Of a DNA stretch of 6,621 nt, positions 1 to 6,183 are shown in pieces. Position numbers and translations under genes: made by a program. Below the pieces are notes generated by a model that saw only the letters and a program-made list of their open reading frames with translations, was not told the DNA's origin and searched no databases. Source of the DNA: Gemmatimonadota bacterium. GTDB lineage: Bacteria; Gemmatimonadota; Gemmatimonadetes; Palauibacterales; Palauibacteraceae. Every line of letters starts with the position of its first letter. The stretch's first letter is position 1. The stretch is from positions 1-6,621 of the forward strand of contig JAOTWC010000083.1 in the NCBI GenBank assembly GCA_029863105.1. The letters run 5' to 3'.

Positions 1-917
1 ATGCCTGCCTCGTCGAGTCGCCGACGCACTTGGTCCCGCCGCCCGCCGTGCACGCGAATCGTGTACTGGTGGAAGATGTGCCCCGCCGGCACCGCGGGCG
101 CCGTCACTCCATCGAGGCCCGCCAGCATCTCGCCGTAGCGGATCGCCGCGTCCCGGCGGCCCAGGTTGTACTCGTCCAAGTGCCGGAGCTTCACTCGCAG
201 CAGCGCCGCCTGGAGGGCGTCGAGCCGCGAGGCATAGCCGAGCATCTCGTTCTGATACCGCGTCCGCTCCCCGTGCGTGCGAAGCATGCGGGCCGTGTCG
301 GCCACGCTGTCGTCGTCCGTCACGAGCAGTCCACCGTCCCCGAACGCTCCCAGGTTCTTGGTCGGATAGAAGGAGAATGCCGCCGCATCGGCGAGCGCAC
401 CCGTCATCTGATCCTCAAACCGGGCGCCGATGCTCTGGGCCGCGTCCTCGAGCACGCGCAGGTCATGCCGCGAGGCGATCTCGGCTATGGGACTCCAGTT
501 AGCACTGTAACCGTACAGGTGTACAGGTAGAAGAACGCGCGTACGGTCCGTGATCGCCGGTTCGATCAACCCCGGATCAATGTTGAAGCTCTCCGCCTCG
601 ATGTCCACGAATACCGGCGTCGCGCCGATCACGGAGATCGCCTCCGCCGTCGCGAAGAACGTGAACGGCGTCGTGATCACCTCGTCGCCGGGCTCGACGC
701 CGAGAGAGCGCAGGCCGATCATCAGCGCGTCCGTCCCGGAGTTCACGCCGACGGCGTGGCGAACGCCCAGGTAATCGGCGACGTCGCGCTCGAAATGCTC
801 GACGTCAGGACCGAGCACGAAGCGCCCCGAGCGCAATACCCGAAGCGCCTCGCCCTGCAATTCGTCCCACAGAGCCTCGTGCTCGGGAGTCAGGTCCAGG
901 GCCGGGACGCGGTCCAT
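1..917 (-). CDS. DegT/DnrJ/EryC1-family sugar aminotransferase (3' end cut off by window edge)
   Basis: PLP-dependent aminotransferase that converts a keto-sugar nucleotide to an amino-sugar nucleotide for surface polysaccharide or LPS. About 305 residues are visible from ATG at 917, with no stop before the edge. Members are usually 360-400 residues, so most of the catalytic domain is present. In order: NSGTDAL at 59-65 (cofactor phosphate region), TPFTFFATAE at 83-92, the HLYG motif at 133-136, EDAAQSIGA at 157-165 (the aspartate contacts the pyridine nitrogen) and SFYPTKNLGAFGDGG at 182-196, where K187 is the Schiff-base lysine. RLDALQAALL follows, typical of the family. The PFTFFATAE wording resembles WbpE/WlbC-type enzymes acting on 3-keto uronic sugars, but substrate cannot be assigned from this. 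The ATG lies 2 bases after the sat stop, so it is probably the last visible gene of the operon and translationally coupled. The Shine-Dalgarno sequence is weak (AAGG about 17 bases upstream). Confidence 0.93.
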   Translation of the reverse strand, partial: MDRVPALDLTPEHEALWDELQGEALRVLRSGRFVLGPDVEHFERDVADYLGVRHAVGVNSGTDALMIGLRSLGVEPGDEVITTPFTFFATAEAISVIGATPVFVDIEAESFNIDPGLIEPAITDRTRVLLPVHLYGYSANWSPIAEIASRHDLRVLEDAAQSIGARFEDQMTGALADAAAFSFYPTKNLGAFGDGGLLVTDDDSVADTARMLRTHGERTRYQNEMLGYASRLDALQAALLRVKLRHLDEYNLGRRDAAIRYGEMLAGLDGVTAPAVPAGHIFHQYTIRVHGGRRDQVRRRLDEAG

Positions 918-919
918 GG

Positions 920-2071
920 TCAGTTGCGGTAGGCCTTCATCAGCACGTCCGCCACTTCGGGCCGCGTGAACTCGCCCGGTGGACGCTCGCCCCGGGTAAG
1001 CATCTCACGAACCTTCGTGCCGGACAGGAATACCCTGTCCTCCGGGCCGGACGGCGACGTCTTCGCCGAGGACATCTGGCCGGTGAGCTTGCAGTAGAAC
1101 GCGTGCTCGAACTTGAGAGGTACGATCCCGAGCGCCGCTCCGTCGATCTCGTCGAAGATCTTCTGCGCGTCGTAGGTGCCGTAGTACGACCCGACGCCCG
1201 CGTGATCCCGCCCGACGATGAAGTGCGTGCAGCCGTAGTTGCGCCGCATGATCGAGTGATGAATCGCCTCGCGAGGTCCGGCGTAGCGCATCGCCGCCGG
1301 CAGCACCGACAACATCACCCGATCCTTCACGAAATACTTGTCGAGCAGCACTTCGTAACACTCCATGCGCACGTCGGCGGGAATGTCGTCCGACTTGGTT
1401 TCGCCGACGAGCGGATGAATGAGAAGCCCATCCACCATTTCGAGTGCGCACTTCTGCAGGTATTCGTGGGCCCGGTGGATCGGATTGCGCGTCTGGAACG
1501 CGACGATCGTCTCCCAGCCCCGCTCCGCGAACGCCGCGCGGGTCTGGGCAGGCGTCAGGTTCGCCTCCGGGAAGCCGCTGATGTCCGCGGCGTAGCAGTA
1601 CTCGATCCGTCCCGAGAGACAGATCGGACCGGTTCGGTGGATCGCGGCGACGCCCGGGTGCTCCAGATCTTCCGTGCCATACACGCCGGCTGCTTCCGCG
1701 GCGACGTCGCGGTCGAACCGGCCGGTCACGTCGATGATACCGGCCAGATCACCGTTCGGGGCAATCAGCGCCGCCCGCACCCCATCGGATACCGATGCTG
1801 CCTCGTCGGCCGTGCACGGCAGGACGATCGGTACGCCCCACGGCAGACCGGAGGGCAGCTGCAGGTCGCTCACGACCGAGCGCCAGGTCGTCTGATCCAT
1901 GAATCCGTCCAGCGGTGACAGCGCGCCCACCGCGATCAGGTACAGATCGCTCAGCGTGGATTCGCCGAGTTGAACGGTGGGAAGGCCTGCCGCCTCCGAC
2001 CGGAGCTCCGCCGTCCGGCCGCCGGTCGTTGTCCGGTCCACGAGGGTTCCGCCGTATGCGGGGAGACTCAT
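920..2071 (-). CDS. sat: Sulfate adenylyltransferase (ATP sulfurylase, single-subunit Sat type)
   Basis: Cytoplasmic enzyme forming adenylyl sulfate (APS) and pyrophosphate from ATP and sulfate, the first step of sulfate activation. The protein has 383 residues, normal for bacterial Sat without a fused kinase domain. An N-terminal PUA-like domain covers roughly 1-165. The nucleotidyltransferase domain carries QTRNPIHRAH at 193-202 (sulfate-binding QxRN plus the HxxH nucleotide motif), HPLVGETKSDDIP at 219-231, the MRYAGPREA segment at 261-269 and GRDHAG at 287-292. The C-terminus has the usual LSGTKVREML (349-358) and FTRPEV (368-373). The loop at 326-342, which binds zinc in some relatives, keeps only one cysteine. 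This is the GTP-independent enzyme, unrelated to CysDN. ATG at 2071 follows the cysC stop after 6 bases, with AGGA about 10 bases upstream. Pairing with cysC and cysQ points to PAPS formation rather than dissimilatory sulfur metabolism. Confidence 0.97.
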   Translation of the reverse strand: MSLPAYGGTLVDRTTTGGRTAELRSEAAGLPTVQLGESTLSDLYLIAVGALSPLDGFMDQTTWRSVVSDLQLPSGLPWGVPIVLPCTADEAASVSDGVRAALIAPNGDLAGIIDVTGRFDRDVAAEAAGVYGTEDLEHPGVAAIHRTGPICLSGRIEYCYAADISGFPEANLTPAQTRAAFAERGWETIVAFQTRNPIHRAHEYLQKCALEMVDGLLIHPLVGETKSDDIPADVRMECYEVLLDKYFVKDRVMLSVLPAAMRYAGPREAIHHSIMRRNYGCTHFIVGRDHAGVGSYYGTYDAQKIFDEIDGAALGIVPLKFEHAFYCKLTGQMSSAKTSPSGPEDRVFLSGTKVREMLTRGERPPGEFTRPEVADVLMKAYRN

Positions 2072-2077
2072 ATCACA

Positions 2078-2701
2078 TCAATCCTGATTCGAAGATGATT
2101 CCAGGTATTGACCCGTTCGCAGGTACTCCAGGATGAAGTCCACGGCTTCGACGACCGACATCTCCGCCGTGTTCACGGTAATCTCGGCCTGCTCGGGTGC
2201 CTCGTACGGCGCGCTGATGCCCGTGAACTCCGGGATCTCACCGGCCCGCGCCTTCTTGTACAGACCCTTCGGATCTCGCTGTTCGCAGACGTCGAGCGGG
2301 CAGTCAACGAACACTTCGATGAAGTCGCCGGGCCGGTCGGCTATGTTCCGCACCCGGTCCCGGTCGTCCCGGTAGGGCGAAATGAACGCCGTGAGCACGA
2401 GGGCGCCGGCATCCACGAACAGCTTCGCGACTTCGCCGATCCGGCGGATGTTCTCGGTGCGGTCCGCGGGGGAGAATCCCAGGTCGCCGTTCAGTCCGTG
2501 ACGGACATTGTCGCCATCCAGCACGTAGCTGAAGCGGCCTTGCTCGTACAGGCGCCTGTCGAGTTCGTTGGCAAGCGTGCTCTTGCCGGAGCCCGACAGT
2601 CCCGTGAACCAGATCGTTGCGCCCTTGTGTCCGCGGCGCGCCTCCCGGTCTTCCCGCCCGACATGAGTTTCGTGCCAGACCACGTTGCTCGACTTGCCCA
2701 T
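2078..2701 (-). CDS. cysC: Adenylylsulfate (APS) kinase
   Basis: Phosphorylates APS at the 3'-hydroxyl with ATP to give PAPS, drawing the unfavourable Sat reaction forward. The protein has 207 residues from ATG at 2701, close to the roughly 200 of E. coli CysC. It shows the Walker A loop GLSGSGKS at 34-41 and DGDNVRHGL at 62-70, which helps bind APS. LGFSPADRTENIRR follows at 74-87, with S77 at the position of the phosphoserine known in the E. coli enzyme. Further on are the FISPYR lid segment, the CPLDVCEQRDPKGLYKKA stretch and FTGISAPYE. The reading frame opens at a TTG 18 bases earlier (2719). I prefer the ATG because AGGTG lies 8 bases before it and because MGKSSNVVWHE matches the usual CysC N-terminus. 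A 75-base gap with a stem-loop separates it from cysQ, and sat follows after 6 bases. It is a separate protein, not fused to Sat or CysN. Confidence 0.97.
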   Translation of the reverse strand: MGKSSNVVWHETHVGREDREARRGHKGATIWFTGLSGSGKSTLANELDRRLYEQGRFSYVLDGDNVRHGLNGDLGFSPADRTENIRRIGEVAKLFVDAGALVLTAFISPYRDDRDRVRNIADRPGDFIEVFVDCPLDVCEQRDPKGLYKKARAGEIPEFTGISAPYEAPEQAEITVNTAEMSVVEAVDFILEYLRTGQYLESSSNQD

Positions 2702-2724
2702 GTCTTCTTCACCTATCAAGAGTA

Positions 2725-2757
2725 CGGACCGACGGCGCCCGGGGGCGCTTCGGTCCG
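2725..2757 (-). promoter_or_regulatory. Stem-loop in the cysQ-cysC gap
   Basis: This is an imperfect inverted repeat in the only sizeable gap of the operon. An 8-base outer stem pairs 2725-2732 with 2750-2757. A 5-base inner stem of G and C only pairs 2735-2739 with 2744-2748 around a 4-base loop. Bases 2733-2734 and 2749 form a small bulge between the stems. In the transcribed (minus) direction the stem ends about 14 bases before the AGGTG ribosome-binding site of cysC. No run of T follows in either direction, so a standard intrinsic terminator is unlikely. It could act as an mRNA end-stabiliser, a processing site or a partial attenuator separating lptFG-cysQ from cysC-sat. The structure is seen in the sequence; the function is inferred. 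Confidence 0.45.
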
Positions 2758-2776
2758 ATGTTCGTCATTCTGGCTG

Positions 2777-3691
2777 TCAGGGGTCGAAACCCAACTTACC
2801 GGAAGTGACCTCGCGCACCAGTGGGAGCGCCTCGGCCCAGACGTCGGCGCGGGACGCGAAAATGCCGTGCAGCTGCCGAGGCTCCTGCTTTCCGTACGCC
2901 AGTGCTTCGCCGCGGCAGTCGGACACGCTCCCCCCGGCACCGCGGAGCACGGCTTCCGGAGCGCACGTATCCCACTCCCGCAGAAACGGCACGGGATGGA
3001 CATAGACCTCGGCGTCTCCCGTCGCGATGAGGGCGCACTTCAGCCCGACCGATCCCGACAGCACGCTGCTGGCTCCGAGCCGGTCGGCTACCGCCGTGGT
3101 GAGGGGATCGGGGTGGGAGCGGGAACGGACCATGCGCACCGTCGCCGGCCTGTCGGCGGCGAGCCGAAGCGGCCGGAACGGTCCGACAGAGACCGCGGAG
3201 CCGTTGACCGGGCCCTCCCACGTCGTGTCGGCCACCCAGGCGCCGCCGCTCGAGACACCGAGGTACAGGCGACCCGGGTCGGGTTGGAGAACGGCCCCCA
3301 GGCGGGCGGACCCATCCTCCGCCAGGCCCACCATCACGGCGAACTCTCCGTTGCGCGCGATAAACTCCTTGGTCCCGTCCAGGGGGTCCACCACCCACAG
3401 CCGATCACCGGTGACGTTCGGCGGCGACGGCGCAGACTCCTCGCTGCGAACCGGGTCCGTCGGGGCGCGAGCGGCGAGGACGGCCAGAATTGCGTCGTTC
3501 GCCGCGTGGTCGGCGTCCGTGACCGGGTTGTCGAGGCCCTTATCGGTGATGCCGAGATCAGCCCTGCGATAGAACCCGCGCGCCGCCAACCCGCCGCTGA
3601 TCGCCGCGACGGCCGCCGTGCGCAGGTCGGCCGCGACCGCCGGGGGACAGTCCGACGGGATGGCCTCCGTCCAGTCGATACGTCCCGTCAC
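2777..3691 (-). CDS. cysQ: 3'(2'),5'-bisphosphate nucleotidase (CysQ, inositol monophosphatase superfamily)
   Basis: Hydrolyses PAP, the by-product of PAPS use, to AMP and phosphate. It may also dephosphorylate PAPS, which helps keep the pool in balance. Motifs of the metal-dependent lithium-sensitive phosphatase family are complete (numbered from the GTG start). NPVTDAD is at 55-61, the metal-binding glutamate pair SEES at 83-86, DPLDGTKEF at 102-110 and WDTCAPEAVL at 240-249. The DGTKEF ending is the form typical of CysQ, whereas inositol monophosphatases usually have DGTxNF. The protein has 304 residues, longer than the roughly 246 of E. coli CysQ, with an extended N-terminus and extra loops. 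The start is chosen at GTG 3691, which overlaps the lptG stop as GTGA. The frame is open 20 codons further upstream, but that stretch lies inside lptG and is not family-like. The Shine-Dalgarno sequence is poor, so coupling to lptG translation is likely. Confidence 0.92.
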   Translation of the reverse strand: MTGRIDWTEAIPSDCPPAVAADLRTAAVAAISGGLAARGFYRRADLGITDKGLDNPVTDADHAANDAILAVLAARAPTDPVRSEESAPSPPNVTGDRLWVVDPLDGTKEFIARNGEFAVMVGLAEDGSARLGAVLQPDPGRLYLGVSSGGAWVADTTWEGPVNGSAVSVGPFRPLRLAADRPATVRMVRSRSHPDPLTTAVADRLGASSVLSGSVGLKCALIATGDAEVYVHPVPFLREWDTCAPEAVLRGAGGSVSDCRGEALAYGKQEPRQLHGIFASRADVWAEALPLVREVTSGKLGFDP

Positions 3692-4764
3692 GTCTTCACA
3701 CGCGCGAACAGGTAGGCGCCGGCGATCAGGAACATCCCGTTCGGCAGCCACGCAGCCACGGGTGGCGGAAGCACACCACTGGCCCCGAGCGCTTCGGCGA
3801 CCCGATGCAACCCGAGCAGCAGGATCGTGGTCACGAGTGCGATTCCGATGGCCAGGGAAGCTCCTCCGCGGCCCGTCGAACCGACCAGGGGCGCCCCGAA
3901 CAGCACGATGATCAGGCAGGTGAACGGAAACGCGATCCGCATCATCAGCTGCGTCTTCAAGCCTCCGGTGCGGCTTCCGGATCGATCCATGGCATCGATG
4001 TAGCTTCGCAGTTCCGCGTAGCCCATCTCGTCCTCGTTCTTGGACTTCGCCAGCAAGTCCACCGGCGTGTCGGTGAACGCCGCCTGGTGCAATTCCTCAA
4101 ACCGGAAGGCGATGGTTCTCGCCGGCTCCGGAAACATCCGCAACGTACCTTCCTTGATGATCCACCGTCCGCCCGCCGAGTCCCATTCTGCCCGCGGCGC
4201 GTCCACGGAATAGGACGGATACGGATACCCGGTGCCTTCACGGTCGACGCGGATCTGATCGATCCGGGTCAAGGCTTCCGTATGCGTAAGCCTCTGTATC
4301 GAGTAGTACCGACCTCCATGTCCGCGGAACACGAAGGACAGCCGGGAGCCCTTGCTGCCGGACTCGCCAAGCGCGTCTTCCGACAGGCGATTGGCATGGG
4401 GCACCACTTCGGTCAGGGACAGGGCCGCGAGGCTCATGCCGAGACCCGCGACGAGCAGGGGGCCCGTGATGCGGTGAAAGCTCATCCCCCCCGCCTTGGC
4501 TGCCGTCAGCTCGGAATGGCGCGACATCGACGAGACCGTAAACACGGCCGCAAGGAGACTGGCGATCGGGAAGGCCAGGAGCATGTTGTACGGGAATTGG
4601 TACAGGTAGTGGAGAAGCACGGCACCCGGACTCGCTCCATCGCGCAGGAACGTGTCGATGCTGTCGGTAAGATTGATCACGATGAAGATGAACGGGACAC
4701 CAATCACACAAACCAGGAAGATTCGCAGGAACTGGCGCGCAACGTAGCGATCTAGCGTTCTCAC
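3688..4764 (-). CDS. lptG: LPS export ABC transporter permease LptG
   Basis: Inner-membrane subunit of the LptB2FG transporter, which extracts LPS from the inner membrane and passes it to the LptC-LptA bridge. The protein has 358 residues, the normal size (E. coli LptG 360). Three N-terminal transmembrane helices (about 12-32, 58-80, 98-118) precede a periplasmic beta-rich domain (about 120-270), and three C-terminal helices follow (about 276-296, 302-322, 338-354). The cytoplasmic coupling segment SELTAAKAGG (84-93) between helices 2 and 3 corresponds to the family loop that contacts the LptB ATPase. GTG at 4764 is chosen because it overlaps the lptF stop as GTGA, has GGAG 9 bases upstream and gives the usual MRTLDRY N-terminus. 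The longer open frame, reaching 5028, is only lptF read in another frame. The F/G assignment rests on gene order and size. No lptB, lptC or lptA is in the window. Confidence 0.9.
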   Translation of the reverse strand: MRTLDRYVARQFLRIFLVCVIGVPFIFIVINLTDSIDTFLRDGASPGAVLLHYLYQFPYNMLLAFPIASLLAAVFTVSSMSRHSELTAAKAGGMSFHRITGPLLVAGLGMSLAALSLTEVVPHANRLSEDALGESGSKGSRLSFVFRGHGGRYYSIQRLTHTEALTRIDQIRVDREGTGYPYPSYSVDAPRAEWDSAGGRWIIKEGTLRMFPEPARTIAFRFEELHQAAFTDTPVDLLAKSKNEDEMGYAELRSYIDAMDRSGSRTGGLKTQLMMRIAFPFTCLIIVLFGAPLVGSTGRGGASLAIGIALVTTILLLGLHRVAEALGASGVLPPPVAAWLPNGMFLIAGAYLFARVKT

Positions 4765-6077
4765 CCGCCGGCTCTCCGTGCCTTGAAGAACGTCCCGACG
4801 CCCAGGCCGAGGAACAGAACGTTCGGCGACCACATGGCCCAGAACGGACTCAGCAGCCGCTGGTCGGCCAGGTGCTCGCCGCCGATGAGGGCGATGTAAT
4901 AGGCCGTAAACACGACGAAGCTCGCGCCGACGACCATGGATACGCCCCCGTGCCGGTAGCGCACGGCGATCGGCACGCCGATCAACACGAATACGATGCA
5001 CGCGAACGCGATCGAGTACTTCTTCCACATTTCCACTTCCAACCGTCCCGCATCCTTCACATACTGATCCAGTTGCGCCGCCTGGCTCCGAAACGTGTTC
5101 AAGGCGGATGCCGGACTCGCGAGCCTTCGTCCGCTACGCCATCCCGTGATCGCAGCCTGAGATGTGTCCGGAGGTATCGTGTCCTGCTCGACGAGTCCGC
5201 CGAGCAGCTGGCCGGTATACGCTACCGCGAGGGCCTCGCTCGTGCGCCCGGCGTCGGCGGCACGGGCGAGGTTCTGCCTGGCCTTGGCGCGCAGCGAGTC
5301 GATCGACATCTCGCGGTCTCCGCGCCGCTGACTGTCCTGTCTCTCCAGCTCGTTGCCGATCTCCGACACGCGAAGGAACTGGACTTCGAACCAGGTCCGC
5401 TGGAATTCGTCGGGCGAATCGAACTCCGTCTCGTTTACCACTCCGTCGTACAGGGTCAAGTACAGGTCCGTCTGGTTGTCGTTGAACTGCATCGTGCCGC
5501 TGTCGGCGAAGATCGTGCGCATCTTCTGCGGCCGCGTCGCATCCCAGATCGTGACATCCTCGAGGCCGCTCGTCTCGGGATCGATTCGCAGGGCCTGCAG
5601 AAACAGCTTTCGCTTGACGACTTCGTTGACGGCCCGTTCTTTGAGGGCGAAGGTCGGCGACTTTCGGCTGATGCTTCGGGTGAGCAGCTGCAGCCTGTGA
5701 TTCGTGTCCGGAAGCACGCTGTCGTTGAACCACACCAGGCCAATGGCGACGAGCGCCGCCAGCACGAGAACCGGCACGGTGATCCGGAACAGGCTCACCC
5801 CGCTCGCCTTGATCGCCGTTATCTCGTTATCCGCCGCCATCCGGTTGAACGCGTAAAGCACCGCAACGAGAACCGCCATCGGTATGATTACAGCCAGGAT
5901 GAACGGCACGGACAGCGCGAACACCTCGGCAATGACGCGCCAGCCGAGCCCTTTTCCGATGAGGTCGCCAAACCGCTTGGCGAGTTGATCGAGCAACATC
6001 AGCAGCGTGAGCGCCGTAACCGCGAATGCGAACGGGGCCACGAGCTGACGAAGCGTGTAACGCGTGAGAGTCCGCAC
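4761..6077 (-). CDS. lptF: LPS export ABC transporter permease LptF, with enlarged periplasmic region
   Basis: This is the partner permease of LptG in the LptB2FG lipopolysaccharide extractor. It is the first gene of the minus-strand block. The protein has 438 residues, against about 366 for E. coli LptF. Transmembrane helices lie at about 13-32, 55-77 and 98-118, then at 354-372, 379-399 and 411-431. The NEITAIKASGVS loop at 84-95 is the likely LptB-coupling segment. The periplasmic domain spans about 119-350. Its last part (about 265-345) is a long polar, helix-prone stretch without counterpart in the neighbouring lptG, and it accounts for the extra length. GTG at 6077 is chosen because it gives the family-like MRTLTRYTLRQL N-terminus and has GGAA 7 bases upstream. 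The open frame continues to 6578, but that part runs antisense to the divergent gene. Naming it LptF rather than LptG follows gene order. Confidence 0.9.
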   Translation of the reverse strand: MRTLTRYTLRQLVAPFAFAVTALTLLMLLDQLAKRFGDLIGKGLGWRVIAEVFALSVPFILAVIIPMAVLVAVLYAFNRMAADNEITAIKASGVSLFRITVPVLVLAALVAIGLVWFNDSVLPDTNHRLQLLTRSISRKSPTFALKERAVNEVVKRKLFLQALRIDPETSGLEDVTIWDATRPQKMRTIFADSGTMQFNDNQTDLYLTLYDGVVNETEFDSPDEFQRTWFEVQFLRVSEIGNELERQDSQRRGDREMSIDSLRAKARQNLARAADAGRTSEALAVAYTGQLLGGLVEQDTIPPDTSQAAITGWRSGRRLASPASALNTFRSQAAQLDQYVKDAGRLEVEMWKKYSIAFACIVFVLIGVPIAVRYRHGGVSMVVGASFVVFTAYYIALIGGEHLADQRLLSPFWAMWSPNVLFLGLGVGTFFKARRAGG

Positions 6078-6183
6078 AGCCTGTTTCCGTGAGTGTTTGA
6101 CTTTGTTCCGGGCCGGCGTGAATGTACCGCGACATGCCCACGAAAGCTCCAGCTTGCCGCGAGCGGCCGCTGGCCAAGTCCGT
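6078..6183. promoter_or_regulatory. Divergent intergenic region, probable promoters for lptF operon and GT9 gene
   Basis: These 106 bases separate two divergent starts and must hold the 5' signals of both transcription units if nothing transcribes through. On the plus strand TTGACT at 6097-6102 is a good -35 match, but no convincing -10 lies 15-18 bases downstream. On the minus strand TACATT at 6126-6121 is a 4-of-6 -10 match without a clear -35. Two small perfect inverted repeats are present: 6144-6148 with 6151-6155, and the 10-base palindrome at 6162-6171. Either could be a regulator site or chance in GC-rich DNA. Confidence 0.4.

Noticed and set aside
30..774. Two plus-strand open frames (30-530 and 550-774) opposite the left-edge gene
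   Set aside because: The minus strand here encodes a continuous DegT-family aminotransferase with its catalytic lysine. The plus-strand frames have no recognisable content.
2702..2719. TTG start for cysC six codons upstream
   Set aside because: The extra codons contain the ribosome-binding site used by the ATG at 2701, and the ATG gives the normal CysC N-terminus.
2725..2757. Intrinsic terminator between cysQ and cysC
   Set aside because: The stem is strong, but no T-rich tract follows on either strand. It is reported as a stem-loop of unknown role instead.
2108..3715. Long plus-strand open frame of 535 codons opposite cysC and cysQ
   Set aside because: It lies antisense to two genes with full family motifs, and its translation is arginine-, valine- and histidine-rich with no recognisable domain. 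This is the usual mirror effect in GC-rich coding DNA.
4765..5028. N-terminal extension of the lptG frame
   Set aside because: It overlaps the lptF 3' end in another frame and encodes an arginine-rich stretch unlike any LptG. The GTG in the GTGA overlap is the better start.
4872..6092. Plus-strand open frame of 406 codons opposite lptF
   Set aside because: Low-complexity R/H/E-rich translation antisense to a clear LptF. It has no motif and no ribosome-binding signal worth calling.
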